Assembly (NCBI GenBank): GCA_001574975.1
Contig: KQ965769.1
Span: forward strand, 1 to 64,000
DNA from: Gonapodya prolifera JEL478
Taxonomy: Eukaryota; Monoblepharomycota; Monoblepharidomycetes; Monoblepharidales; Gonapodyaceae
DNA length: 64,000 nt
Direction: 5' to 3'
In this document: positions 23,841 through 38,298 of the stretch, one piece after another
Layout of the letters: every line of letters begins with the position of its first letter
How positions within the stretch are numbered: position 1 is the first letter of the stretch
Position numbers and translations under genes: made by a program
The notes under the pieces: generated by a model
The model's database searches: none
Seen by the model: only the letters and a program-made list of their open reading frames with translations
What the model was told of the DNA's origin: nothing

Positions 23841-26800
23841 CTACACATCCAGACCTTCGATTTTGAAAGTGTTGCAAAGCAACTGCTTTTCCTCGTCACT
23901 GATGAAGTTGTCTTTTCGTGTAATTACATTGTTCCCAAAATATGAGACTCCGAGTCACTCGATGCTATCACCAACAATTTGGCTCACCGGAGAGATCTAA
24001 CACCGCAAGTTTGGTGTGTGACTTGAGCCCTTCGCTGATAGCCTTTGCTCCGTTATCTCCAATTGAGTTGTCTGTGCAAGCAACGACGTTGCCAATTGTC
24101 ACTCGACGCCATCACCACCACTTCAGCTCACCGCAGAGATCTAAATGCGTCAGATTGTTCAAGCCCTTGAGCACTTCTCCAATGGCTTTTGCTCCATCAT
24201 CTCCAATTGAGTTACCTGTTCGAACCACCACATTCGCAAATGAGATACCGAGGCACTCAACGCCATCATCACCAATTCAGCTCACCCAAGAGATGTAACG
24301 TCATGAGACTGGTGAGGTCCTTGAGCCCTTCGCCGATATCCTTTGCTCCGTCGGGTAGGATTGAATTCCCTGACGTTCAAGCAACCATGTTCGCAAATGA
24401 GACACTGAGGGTTGCTTGATAACATAACCGACAATTCAGCTCACAAGCGAGATCTAACGTCGTCAAGTTGGTCAGGGCCTTGAGCCCTTCGCCAATCAAC
24501 TGTGCTCCGTCGTGGCCGATTTCATTCCCTGTTGGAGCAACCATGTTCACAATTGAGTCACGAAATGTCACAATCTCTGGCAATTTAGCTCACCTGAGAG
24601 ATGCAGCGCCGTGACGTTGGTCAGGCCCTTGAGCCCTTCACCAATAGCCTTTGCTCCGTCATCACGAATGGAGTTGACTGTTCAAGCCCAAAGAAGACAC
24701 GGGAGATCAGTTGACGCCGTCACCGACAGTTCAACTCACATGAAAGATCCAATGTTGATAAGTTGGTCAGGCCCTTCAGCCCTTTGCCAATTGCCTTTGC
24801 TCCCTCAGCTCCAATTGAGTTGACTGGTCAAGCAACCATATTGCCAAATGAGACACGAAACGTCGCTTGATGACAACACCGACAACTCAGCTTACACGAA
24901 AGATCCAATGTCGTGAAGTTGATCAGGGCGTTGAGCCCTTCGCCGATGACCTTCGCTCCACAAGGTCCAATCTGGTTCCCTGTTCAAGCAACGACGTTCC
25001 CAATTGAGACGCCGTATGTAAACATCACTGGCAATTCAGCTCACCCGAGAGGTACAGCGTCGTGAAGTTCGTCAGGGCCTTGAGCCCCTCACCAATGGCC
25101 TTTGCCCCGTCATCCCCAATTGTGTTGCCTGTTCACGCACATGCGTTGCCACATGAGACGCCACGTCACAAGACGTCATCACTGCCAAATCTCAATTTTA
25201 CTTACCAGAGAGATATAATTCCATGAAGTTGTTCCGGCCTTTGACCCCTTCACCAATGGCCTTTGCTCCTTCAGGTCCAATCGAGTTGTCTTTTCAAGTA
25301 ATAAAATTTCCAAAATGAGACAACGAAGATCACTTGACGTTGTCACCAACAATTCAGCTCACATGAGAGATTTAACGTCGTGAGGTTGGTCAGGACCTTG
25401 AGCCCTTCGCCGATGACGTTTGCTCCATCAATTCCGATCAAATTGTCTGTAGGTGGAAATTCAAACTCAGAAGAAATGCTGGAGGCCTGTTCAAGCCTTT
25501 AACCCACTGCTGAGGTCGAGATACATTAAATTCTTCATCTTTGGGATTGTGCCGGCAAATGCAACAAGTCCAACATCATCGAGTCCCACCTCTGGACAGG
25601 AAGAACGTGAAAACAGGCTCTGTAATCAATTATCCTCCCAGCACGGACTGCCTTCAACTGACTTCTCAAATTGAGTTTCTGGAGGTTTTGAAAAGAACTG
25701 AGGCATTCGGCCAGAATTACGAAACCAGACTTGCCAAGGGGATTATCTGTTGAATTAAATTGTCATCCACAAGCTCCGCCACTTTCAATGATACGTACAC
25801 GCAGCACTGAAGTGAGTGAGCGACGCAAGGTTTGCAAAGGAATCCTCCAGGAACTCCATGCTCTCCTCATTCAGATCAATCTCTGGTGGAAGGTTGGCAT
25901 CACGGATGTTTTCTTACTTTGGGTGTAACGCAAATGCACGATACCTGCAAGATTTAGTTTTCCCAAACGATTGGTGCATTTTAAAATATCCGAAATGAAT
26001 TTTGCGCCATTAGGTCCTGGCTTGCTTCCTTTTCGGGTGGACATATCAGCGTGGTTATTTTCAAACACACCCATCTGAAAATGGTCGCACCAGAGATGTC
26101 AAAAGTCATCAGATCTGTACAGTCAGCCAGCAGTGGTGCCAAACGTTCAAGCATTGGCGCCAAGTCCATATCTTGTATCACGAGAAAGTTGAGGTCGGAT
26201 TCTGGGTCAAATTGAAAGGGAAGAATATCTCACTTCTCATCCATAGATGCGTTACATCAGAACGTCCAGTGAGAATTTCCTCCATTTTTTCGATGTCGTT
26301 GTCACTTAAGCAAACCTCTAAGCTCAAATTTCAAGTTAGTGCAAGAGTCAATATGTTGGTCAGGTCAAAGGTATACAAACTCTCCATGAAAATGTGAAAG
26401 CTCTTGTTCAGGGAATAAGGGAGAAGCGCAGTGGGTATGGTAAGGTCCAGTATTACAACAGGTGATGGAATCGAGCCAAGCTTGTTTGTTCTGAGATTTC
26501 TCCCGAGGAACTTTGCTTCTTTGTTGCCCCAATTCTTCACAACCACTGCAAAACAAGATGAATTCCTGAAGGCATTGCAATCTTCGCAAACCATGTTCAC
26601 TCACCTTCATCGCCCACGTGTAGTTCGAGTTCCTTCCTATCACGTGGGGTGTAATTTTGGCTGTGCAAAACAATTGTACCGTGTGGACACCAGGTCAGCA
26701 TACGCTTGTCCACACTGAAGAATGACTTAATCCCTACATTGCGCGGAGTGTCCAGCTTACGAGATTTGCATAGCATTCGTGGTCCAGTGGCGAGTTCTGG

Positions 26801-28034
26801 AACTCCTCGACAATGGATTCGTCGGAAAACCAATTCTGCTTTGGTGTACTTTCGTCTGTAAAATGGTACATAGACAACAAAATGAGGTTGCGAGATGTGA
26901 GAGCATAAAAGGAAACCAAAGTAAAGCAAATCGATGTTATACCCACTTTGACTCTGCGATTGGTTGCTCTCGCTTGCGCTGTTGGTTGCTCTTCTCACGA
27001 GATTCGGTAGTTAATTAGGCGAAGAACATTGCCCTTGCCACTCACGCAAATGGTCGTAAAATCTCTGCGATTTCAACAAAAAAAGGGCGGTCACTGGGAT
27101 TGTGGGCCCAGCACCTTTGCAGTAGATTCAAGACCTCCTCCGGAATATCTGTCAACCGCGATATATCGGGACGTTCTCCCTTGACAATGGCATCCAGTAT
27201 CTGACTGGTATCTTTGCTACCATATGGCCGCCCTTCAGATAATATCTGTCTCAAAAAGCTACTTGAGAATGAGTTTGAGACCAATAATCCATTTCAATCT
27301 CACCGAGTACATGGTTATTGCAAACGCAAAGATATCTCCAGCCTCCCTTGTAACAGCGCCCTCCTCAAATCGTTCCGGGGGTATGTATGACAACGTTCCA
27401 GCGCGATTGCCAATCGTCTCATCAAAGTTATCCGTCTTTGCGGCGCCGAAGTCAACGACAAGTGCACATCCGTTATCATCAACTAAGGTGTTGTCGGGCT
27501 TCAAATCTGCGTGAACGATGTTCTGTTCGTGGAGATGTGCCATTCCAAGTGCCACCTCGCGGAGCTGTTTATGCACGATCGCAAGTATCTGTGTCATAGT
27601 GAACTCCCAACAAAAACAGACAGCATACTCGCAAGTTTCAGTTTGACTTCGAGAGGCTTGCCCTTGGAGTATTCTGAGCAGTTTCCATTCTTCATATACT
27701 TCGCCGCGATAAAGAAGCATTCGGACTCCCTTCCGTCCCATTTCCAGTTCATAATTCCGGCACAGTAGACTAAACACACGTTTGGGTGACTTTTCAGTCT
27801 CCACCATGTCTCGATTTCCCGGATGAAAGTTTCCCTGTGTAAAGAGATGTCGGGACAACATTCCTGTGGGTTTAAGATCTTGACGGCCACGCGAGAGATA
27901 CCGCGGAGCTCTCCCAAGTACACTTTGCTGTAACCCCCTTTGCCAATCGGGATGTCCGGGCACTTGACCATTTCCGATCTCAGAAACCAAGGGTAATCCT
28001 TGAGAGGCTTGACCGGCTTGGCAACAGTCAACAT
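23841..28034 (-). CDS. Protein kinase with long NLR-type leucine-rich repeat array
   Basis: The N-terminal kinase domain (28034 to about 27040) has a full motif set: glycine loop IGKGGYSKVYLG, VAVKIL lysine, helix C FIREIETWW, catalytic loop VHADLKPDN, VVDFGAAK metal site, IPPERF, DIFAFAITMY and a final arginine in NPSDRPF. The catalytic loop has HAD in place of HRD, a non-RD kinase. Overall it looks closest to TKL-type kinases. A linker with short exons (26990-26200) follows, then LRRs of the ribonuclease-inhibitor/NLRC3 type. The best units read N-x-I-G-x-x-G-A-K-x-I-G-E-G-L-K-x-L-T-x-L-x-x-L-x-L, at least ten of them, nearly every one on its own exon. The C-terminal exon ends DEEKQLLCNTFKIEGLDV. 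There is no signal peptide or membrane segment, so it is probably cytoplasmic. The start at 28034 (MLTVAKPVKPLKDYPWFL) is the first ATG before the domain; upstream exons are possible. Continuity across 26990-26600 is inferred from splice sites, and frame choice for one exon there is uncertain. A sensing or immune-like role is inference. Confidence 0.75.
23983..25450 (-). repeat. Tandem exon-intron units encoding LRRs
   Basis: Splice donors on the minus strand (plus-strand CTCAC or CTTAC) recur at 23983, 24127, 24281, 24440, 24589, 24735, 24891, 25040, 25201 and 25359, that is, every 144-161 bases. Each unit contains one LRR exon and one intron with similar intron sequence (AATTCAGCTCAC and CAACGACGTT-like blocks on the plus strand). 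The similarity reaches into the introns, so the array grew by whole exon-intron duplication. Confidence 0.85.
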
Positions 28035-28339
28035 CAATCCGCAAGTGCAGTTCCAACGGATGACGAAAGCAGTTAGGGAGTGCAAACGAAAGGGACTGGA
28101 AAGGGTGTGGCGGGCTTGAGGTAAGGTACATAAGGTGGCGATATAAAGCGGTTGGGGAACCTGCACATACCAATTGGTGGATGGGACGCGTTTTTCTCAG
28201 TGCCAGGCGCGAACAGTCGGTCAGGTAACAACGGAAGGTGAATGGATTCTTTCCGCAGTGATACGAGCCTTCGACGTTCGGAAAAAAGGAACTTTGGTCC
28301 AGAATTGCATCCAAATTGCTGTACCCATTTCCACTTCAG
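28035..28339. promoter_or_regulatory. Shared divergent promoter region
   Basis: About 300 bases separate the apparent starts of the kinase-LRR gene (-) and HBS1 (+). Both promoters must lie here unless the kinase gene has further upstream exons. No TATA box or other specific element was identified. Confidence 0.4.
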
Positions 28340-31300
28340 ATGTCTCGGCATCGCTTGCTGAAAAGCGAAATCAAGTCTGGCGGTGAGCAGTTTACGCGCA
28401 ACAGACGACGACGACGCGGTGACATGCGCGGTTGACTCGATCGATCGCAACTCGAACATTGGGCAGCGTACGACGACGACGACGAAGACTTCTTCGAAGA
28501 AGACGATGACGATGACCAGTATGAACGCGAAGCGCAGCAAGGTGTGTTGAGGATTACTCGCAGTATCGGTTTCGGGCGAGTACAAGAACCAATGACTTCT
28601 ATTTTCGACTCCAAAGCAATCCGGGACGTGAAGGCAGTCCTTGACTTTCACGCATCAGACAACACAATTCGAGAGACACTGGAAACTCATGACTGGGACG
28701 TTGATGCTGCGGTGAACGATCTTCTCGACCAACAATCCAGTCAGCAGAAACAAGAGCCACAGCCTGCTCGAACACCATTTCCCGCGGTTACGAAAGGTGA
28801 GCATAGTTGGTGAAAGCGGGCGGGCAGTGGTGGAATGCACGACACAATGGCGTTGATACGGTGAAAGGGGAGAAATGTCAACTCTTGGCCCAAAATGGCG
28901 CTTCTTCAGAGGCGGAAGGGACCGACCTCTCACGTAGAGGACTTGACGACTTCAGCGAAGTGCCCTCAACCTTCTTTCAACACACGCGACACTCGTCAAG
29001 CTCCCACCACACCATCTCCATCACTCGCACCAACAAAACCCTCGCTCCTCCCACCCGCGAAAATGAACATCTTCGCTACTCGACCTCTTGGACAATCCCT
29101 CCTCGCGCCCATCGGAAAATCACCGCTTCTCGCTCCTGCACAACCCCTCTCCGGGTCGTCGCTGAATCGAGGTGGCAAACCGAGCATCAACTTCGGCCTA
29201 GGTGGACTGAGGCTCGGCGCGGATGCTGCTGCCACCGGCCAATCACTGAAGGAAATTGCGGCTGCGAAAGGAGCACTCGGCGGTTCTGGGTCCCCTGCCG
29301 TTTCCCTTCCTGCCACTGGCCCTGGCAAAAACCTTGGAAGAACGGTACCTTCCACCCCACAACGCCTTCCCAACCCGGACCCCGCTCCCACCGTCTCTTC
29401 GTCCACTTACCTCGACTCAGCACTCCTCCTCACCTCCGCGTCCCCTTTCGCCCTCTTCCTCGCCTCTCCCACTTCACCCACTCCCCCACCTCACTCGCTC
29501 CTGCACTCGGTGGTCGTTGCCCCCGCCGCGGGGCTCACAGAACTTCCAGAGGGCATCAAGGTGTTTGACTTTACGGAACTTAGCAGGGACGACGTGGTGG
29601 AGGCCGCCAGGACGGGAACGAGGAAAACGGTCGCCATTGGAGGCGGTCGGTTCGATGATGGCGGGGGTGTAAAACGGAATTGTGACTTACCGGGGCTCCT
29701 CCATTTTGTTGTTTTACAGCGACCACGATAAAGCCGGCACAGCAAGCGCCGCCTCGACCTTCCGCTCCTTCTGTAGCGAAGCCTGTCCCCGTGAAAGGGA
29801 ACACCCCCGATGCCAAATCCTCTTCCTTCAAAGCGCCTGCGGTGTCAGCAAACCAGAAAAACTCCTCGGACGACCCTCTTGCTTCGGACCTTGCCGCCAT
29901 GGGTCTTCAAACCCGCTCTGCCCCCCAAGACAACCCCGTACCCTCACCATTAGCTTCTGCAGTCAAGTCTACTCCAGATCAGCCCTCCCTTCAACCCGCC
30001 CCACCACCTGCCAAATCATTTCGCCGCCTGGACGTCCCTAAGGAACTGGCCAAACGGAGCACCGACAAGGACCATAAGGACCACTTGTCAGTCGTTGTTG
30101 TGGGGCATGTTGATGCGGGGAAGTCGACGTTGATGGGACATGTGTTGGTTCTTACGTGAGTCCCGTTTGTAGTGATGGACTCTAAAGTTGGGTCTGAAGA
30201 CTTGACCCACCACACAGCGGCGAAGTCGACCCTAAAACCTTCCAAAAACACACCCGCGACTCCTCGCTTGCAGGAAAATCATCCTTCGCGTACGCCTGGG
30301 TGCTTGATGAGGACGGAGAAGAGCGGGCGCGGGGCGTGACAACAGACGTTGCCGTGCGCGGGTTCGAGACGGAGCGGAGACGATTCACCCTGTTGGATGC
30401 ACCAGGGCATAAGGATTTTGTGCCAAAGATGCTGTCGGGGGCGGCGCAGGTGGGTCCGTGGGAAGAGTTGGTTTGGACCTCAGTTCGAGATTGAAGGAAA
30501 TTTCTTCCAGGCTGACGTGGCTGTTCTTGTCGTGGACGCTATTCGAGGCGAATTCGAAACAGGGTTCCAACAGGGCGGACAGACGAGGGAACATGTCCTG
30601 CTTGTGCGAAGTTTGGGCGTGACCCAGATCCTTGTGTGCGTGAACAAACTTGATGCGGTGGGTACACATATCCTGAACGTGAAACACGGCCATGATGCTG
30701 AGACTGTTCCTGTTTTTAGGAAGAGTGGTCTCAAGATCGGTACGAGCAGGTTCTGAAGGTGCTCGAACCGTTCTTGATTCAGGCTGGGTTCGCAAAGTCA
30801 AGGATCTCCTTCGTCCCATGTAGCGGTGAGTAGAGGATTAGTTGGCGCCTGGCGAAAGGGTTTTCTCAATAACAGCATTCTTAACGCAAAGGTTACACTG
30901 GCGAAAACGTTCAAACCCGAACCAATGCCGTTCTCACCTCCTGGTACAACGGGCCAACATTCCTGGAGCTTTTGGACCGTTTTGACATTCCCCCGCGTCC
31001 GGTGGATAAGCCGTTCCGCCTCTCTATCGTGGACGTGTTCAAGAGTTCGTTTGGATCCGCCGTAGTCGTGACGGGCCGGATATTGTCGGGACATGTCCAA
31101 GTGGGCCAACCGGTTTTGGGGATGCCTAACACTGCACACGCGACAGTCAAATGTGGGTGGTCTTGATCGTTTTATAAGTGTAAATGCCTCGCTGATTGCT
31201 TGCATCTATAGCGATTCAAATCGGGGAAGAAACTGTGGATTGGGCGGCGGCAGGAGATAACGTCGTGCTGAGTTTGTCTGGTGTCGATTTGACTCAACTG

Positions 31301-31748
31301 AGGTATGACTTGTATGTTGTTTGTTACAAACGCTTCACACTTGCTGAACTCCTCGATGTGACGAATTAGCGTCGGACACGTTCTGTGTGATGCTGTGAGC
31401 CCTGTTCCTGTCGTCTCCAAGTTTCTCGCACAGATTGTCGTGTTCGATACGCCCATACCTATTACAGCGGGGTTCCGTACCATACTTCATCACCAAAGTT
31501 CATCGGAACAGGCGACAATATCGAAGCTCGTCGCCGTCGTCGACAAAGCAACAGGCGAGACGGGGCAGAAAAAGCCAAGACGTATACCGAAGAACGCAAC
31601 GGCGACAGTCGAAATGAAAGTGGATCGACCAATGTGCGTGGAGTCGTTCAAGGACTCGAAGGAGCTCGGACGGTTTACGCTGAGACTTGAGGGTGTGACA
31701 ATCGCCGCAGGAATTATCAATAAATTAATCGTGGGCTATGAAAAATAA
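28340..31748 (+). CDS. HBS1: HBS1, eRF3-like GTPase of ribosome rescue
   Basis: Hbs1 is a translational GTPase that, with Dom34/Pelota, splits stalled ribosomes in no-go and non-stop decay. Exon 1 gives [14 protein letters not shown]; exon 2 begins with an acidic YDDDDEDFF stretch, as in other HBS1 N-termini. The HBS1 N-terminal helical domain follows ([20 protein letters not shown] ... [12 protein letters not shown]). A disordered Pro/Ser linker runs to about 30000. The G domain shows [16 protein letters not shown] (G1), [16 protein letters not shown] (G3) and VCVNKLDAV (G4). Domains II and III end in [19 protein letters not shown] with the stop at 31746-31748. The start was chosen because MSRHR is the family N-terminus. 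About ten introns. It faces BiP tail to tail, with 87 bases between the stop codons. Confidence 0.93.
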
Positions 31749-31835
31749 CACGTCCAGTCTAATCGTTGCGATGTGATACGATTCATATTGGCGATGCAAA
31801 TGTACATATAACGAATTAGAGTTCAGGTACAAAGT

Positions 31836-34575
<2,740 letters not shown>

Positions 34576-34670
34576 GTTGAGGTCGGGGTCGCTGAATGGA
34601 TCCGGTGGAAAATGATGGGCGGTATTTGAAAGGCAGAACATCAAACTCGGCGAAACGTTGGCAAAGGCTG

Positions 34671-34686
34671 TGCCACGTGCGGCACG
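34671..34686 (-). promoter_or_regulatory. Possible UPR/E-box element upstream of BiP
   Basis: The sequence TGCCACGTGCGGCA lies about 100 bases upstream of the BiP start and centres on the palindrome CACGTG, with a CCACG half like those in ER-stress elements and Hac1-type sites. BiP genes are normally under unfolded-protein-response control. The assignment rests on position and motif only. Confidence 0.35.
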
Positions 34687-34921
34687 GAAACTGCGCCATT
34701 CTGTTGCCAGCACCAGACCCTCCTGTCTTTCTACAGTCTCGATATTCTGCTTTTCTTTAAATTCAAACTTGAAACATTAAACGGATGAATGGCTCCTGTC
34801 AATTTATATGCTTGTTGATTGACAACATCTACAGGTTGCGTGTGCTTGCAGCGGCGTGACGTGGCTTCTTTCGGCCATAAACTTTTTCTCAAACCAAACA
34901 GATCACATTTTGTCGTTCAGA

Positions 34922-36349
34922 TCACATCATCAATTTGATCATCAATTGGTTCTCGTAGTCTTTGCGATTAGTAACATACATATCCGTTGACTTCAACCTT
35001 GAAACGATCCCGAATGCGAACGTTTTGATCAACGTCAATGCATCTTCTGTAAGTACGTCTGATCCTTGGTTCATATACCATTCCCGACTCATAAACCGTG
35101 TCGATTTTCGGCATGCCTCCTTTCCACACTTGGTCACACAGTTTGCGCATGCGGTGCGATTACATCTGACACACACCACGAAAGGCTCCATTTCAGGGTG
35201 TTCGGGGAAGCAGTGAGCACAGAAGGGTGATGCGTGACACAAGCCACAAAGCTCCAACGTGTTACATTAGGAGCAGCGCAAACCACACTCGCAAGTGGGG
35301 TGATCTGGACATATGAAGGAAGGTTCTCCACACTCGCCACATGGTTTGATGCACAAGATGCAGCAATCGCCTTCACAATGTCCCCACATAGAGCATCGAA
35401 CCCAACCTGCTGCGAGGCGACAAGGCTGACAAAATTGAATGCGCATGACTCTGCAAAAATCGCAGAGCCTTAAATCAGTGACATTCCTGTGATTGTCTTC
35501 TGTGTTGCTGTCCGCATAATTTATCTCACAATGGAGGCACACCTCATCAATCTGGCAGAAATAGCATGGAGAACAAACAGCCCACGAGCTCACTTCCGCC
35601 TCGTCGCAGTCGTTGCATACGAGCGGATAGGCGAGTAATCGGGGAGAATGGTGCACCAAGTCACGATACTGCCTCAAAGGTGGTTCGATGTAAACACGGT
35701 TCCATGCAACAGGGACCGGCGGTTGTTCCCCCCTCACGGGCACCTTCGCGTTGCTTTCAGTGGTCTTCGCGCTGTCGGAAAGGTCTAGAAATCGCAGGCC
35801 CCGTTCCGCCCACATCGCAACGCGATCCGGATCCACATTGTCAACGAACGACCTTCCCGACGCGAGACATCCGACAAACCTCGCTTCGCGCAGCGACACA
35901 AATGTGTCGAGAATGTGCAGGACGATGGTTACATCAAGGGCGAGGTAGTCCCGGCTGAGATTGATGGAGACGACGCACGTGGTGAACGCGGAGCAGTTTC
36001 CACCAAATTCGAAATAGCGTGGGACTGCAGCGATAGACCTGACGGCGTTCTACCACTCCGATGCCGATGTGTACGCGCCCTCCATTAGAATTTTGTGCCC
36101 TATCGTACGGGTATATGTTCATGTCCACGTCCCCAATTGTGACACAATGAGGCTGGCTCGGCGACAGGTGAGGCTGATGTTCACCAGGGAATCTGTCGCG
36201 AGGAGGGATAAAATGATTTGATGGATTTCCACGGGAAGGTTGAGAAAGGTGGAGTCCCCGAGCCACGTCGGGAGGGATGGGCGATCGGGTGGAGGGGCAT
36301 GGACCAGGCGATGTCGCTGGTTTGATGGTTGAAGAGGAATCCATAGCAA
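34922..36349 (-). CDS. F-box protein with cysteine-rich C-terminal region
   Basis: The first exon contains an F-box: FLNLPVEIHQIILSLLATDS ... ISLTCRRASLIVSQLGTW. F-box proteins bring substrates to SCF ubiquitin ligases through Skp1. A middle part follows (SRDYLALDVTIVLHILDTFV), then SLREARFVGCLASGRSFVDN. The last third is packed with Cys pairs (CNDC, CSPC, CLHC, CDFC, CQPC, CILC, CGEC, CVRC, CANC) plus His residues, which suggests several zinc sites, in the style of RING or treble-clef arrays. The terminal exon ends YENQLMIKLMM, with its stop codon at 34922-34924. The start (M at 36349) is the first ATG of the F-box frame and is not certain. At least two introns. I do not recognise the Cys-rich region as a named domain. 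Confidence 0.65.
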
Positions 36350-36635
36350 TGGAATGACCCAATGGTTTCCGAAGGTCTTGGTATTGTGGATGCTGCTGGA
36401 ACAGTTGTTAGCCTTTCTTCATCTTGCACCCCAAATCACAGTGACTAATCACTGTGCTGGGCTGAAGAATCGAGATATTTAGAAGACGGGGGCAGTCTTC
36501 CTTTAGGGGTTTTGCTTCGTGAACTGGAAAGGACAGGACAGCTGTATCAAGGCCATTTTCCAATGGTTCTGTCAAATGGACCAGAGACGCTAATGGCAAT
36601 TTTATTTACATTCTATGTTAGGAAATTTTAAAATT

Positions 36636-37520
36636 CATTGCAGTTTGGGCGCCAGAGCTGCGAGTTTTGTGTGGCCTTTCGCTCGGACGTCAGCCGCCAT
36701 GACTCCCAGGATACGGTTGCCTACAGGCTGCCCCTGTTTGTTGATGAGCACCTGTGATGGTTTCAATTCTGTTGGCTCGAGAATGAGTGGGGCAAATTTT
36801 AAATTAAACGACTCACGGCGGCATTGTCGTCGAATCGGCAGTTCGTCCCGTCCTGACGACGAATTTCTTTACGTGTTCGGACGACGATGGCGCGGCTTTG
36901 TGTGGGGTCGGGTAATTGATGTGGGGTGGCGGGAGGAAGAGAAGAGCGTTTTCGTTTGAGTGACCAGCGCGAGGACCAAGGGTTTTGACAAGAACACCGA
37001 AACCAAATAGACAGAGTCCGTCAGAGCAGTTTTAAGCCCAGTTCACACAGTACCCGCTGGACCATCGCTTGCGTAAACATTTCACCTTCTCAGCACTCCC
37101 CATCATGCCAAGGTTCTCGCACACATTGACGTCATAAGCCTCGCCAGCTTCTGCTGCATTGTGGCGAGACTGGACTTCCGGTCCAAGGCTCACCTCACGT
37201 CCCCCTTCTTCACTTTCCCAATGTTGGATGCTGCCGACGATTGCGTGGCACCGAGAGCAGACACCGGTCTCGCCTTCTTCACCACCACCACAATCTCGTC
37301 GCCTACGGAGGCCCATCGCTTGTTCTTAAAGACCTGACGATGGGGAGCGTGTCGGGGGTGAGTCAAAACGTTTTTCGAGCGATACCACGCGGTTTCGTAT
37401 GCCCGATACCCCGATACTGACGTTGACGCACTCCACGAGACGAGCACAGCTGTTGTCGATGACGTTCAGCGTCGATTTCAGAATGATCGCGGCAGTTCGA
37501 GTGGGTGACGGATAAATTCT
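36636..37520 (-). CDS. MRPL38: Mitochondrial large-subunit ribosomal protein uL14m
   Basis: Spliced exons give [20 protein letters not shown], then [10 protein letters not shown]...[67 protein letters not shown] and [20 protein letters not shown] ending PKLQ. This is uL14 throughout: the N-x-x-D-N-S start, the RTR-K-x-x-R-x-DG motif and the FDDNA-V-L-N motif. Introns lie at about 37196-36895 (long, about 300 bases) and about 36810-36750. The stop is at 36636-36638. The first exon with the start codon was not resolved; no in-frame ATG precedes the NVIDNS segment without another intron. A second mitochondrial ribosomal gene, bL31m, is in the same window. Confidence 0.82.
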
Positions 37521-37668
37521 TGGATTACCGGCAGATCACTTTTCAAGACCTTTTCCTTGGAGATGTCTGTCTGCGGAGTACGGTGGCTGCATTATTGTAA
37601 ATTTTGAAGTGCAATATTCTTAAAGAGACAGAAAATTCCAGATGTAATTCAGATCGTTATCAACAAGT

Positions 37669-38091
37669 CTACAGCAATGAATTTTCGAACGTTTTACCCT
37701 TCCAAAAATCACATTTCTTCACGGTAATTGTCAAGGCCGGGGCGGCTGCTCGATGGCAATAACGGATTATGGCAAACGGAACCTCCTTCCCCTTTTGCAG
37801 TCGACTCAAGTAATATCGCGGGATGGCATTTCTTGTAAATAAAACTACTTGTATGCGACTATTTGATTCCTGATGAGGAAGTTTATCCGACAAGTTTGAA
37901 TTTTTCGTGAAGCGAGCTCCTGTGGTCGTTCGAACTCTCAACATCCTTCGCACATCTTTTCCGCTCAGAGGTCTCCAGAAACTTTCGGAAAGCACAGCGC
38001 GGCAACTTACAGCAGCATCACTCTTTGTGGACTCTGAATAGTAAGCGCTTCTATCGCCAAGCATGTATTCATTTTCTTTGTAACAAATCAA
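37669..38091 (-). CDS. Hypothetical open reading frame
   Basis: An uninterrupted frame of 140 codons begins MICYKENEYMLGDRSAYYSE and ends WKGKTFENSLL. It is basic and contains no domain, signal peptide or repeat that I recognise. It lies just upstream of the divergent carboxylesterase gene. It could be a small lineage gene, a relic, or chance. Confidence 0.2.
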   Translation of the reverse strand: MICYKENEYMLGDRSAYYSESTKSDAAVSCRAVLSESFWRPLSGKDVRRMLRVRTTTGARFTKNSNLSDKLPHQESNSRIQVVLFTRNAIPRYYLSRLQKGKEVPFAIIRYCHRAAAPALTITVKKCDFWKGKTFENSLL

Positions 38092-38298
38092 ATCAAACGA
38101 ACGACCGCCACTGAATTATGCATTTTCTCGTCAGCCCCTCCCAATGACGCGATGCGAGTGCCCACCGAATTCCAGGGCCGGAGAGGGCAGTCACCGATGG
38201 GAGGCAAATCGGGCCCAAGTCGGACAAACTCCGTCCGGCAAGGAAAGTTCCGACACCGACTTGCGACACTCGTGCACCATTCAGAATCATACAGTCGA

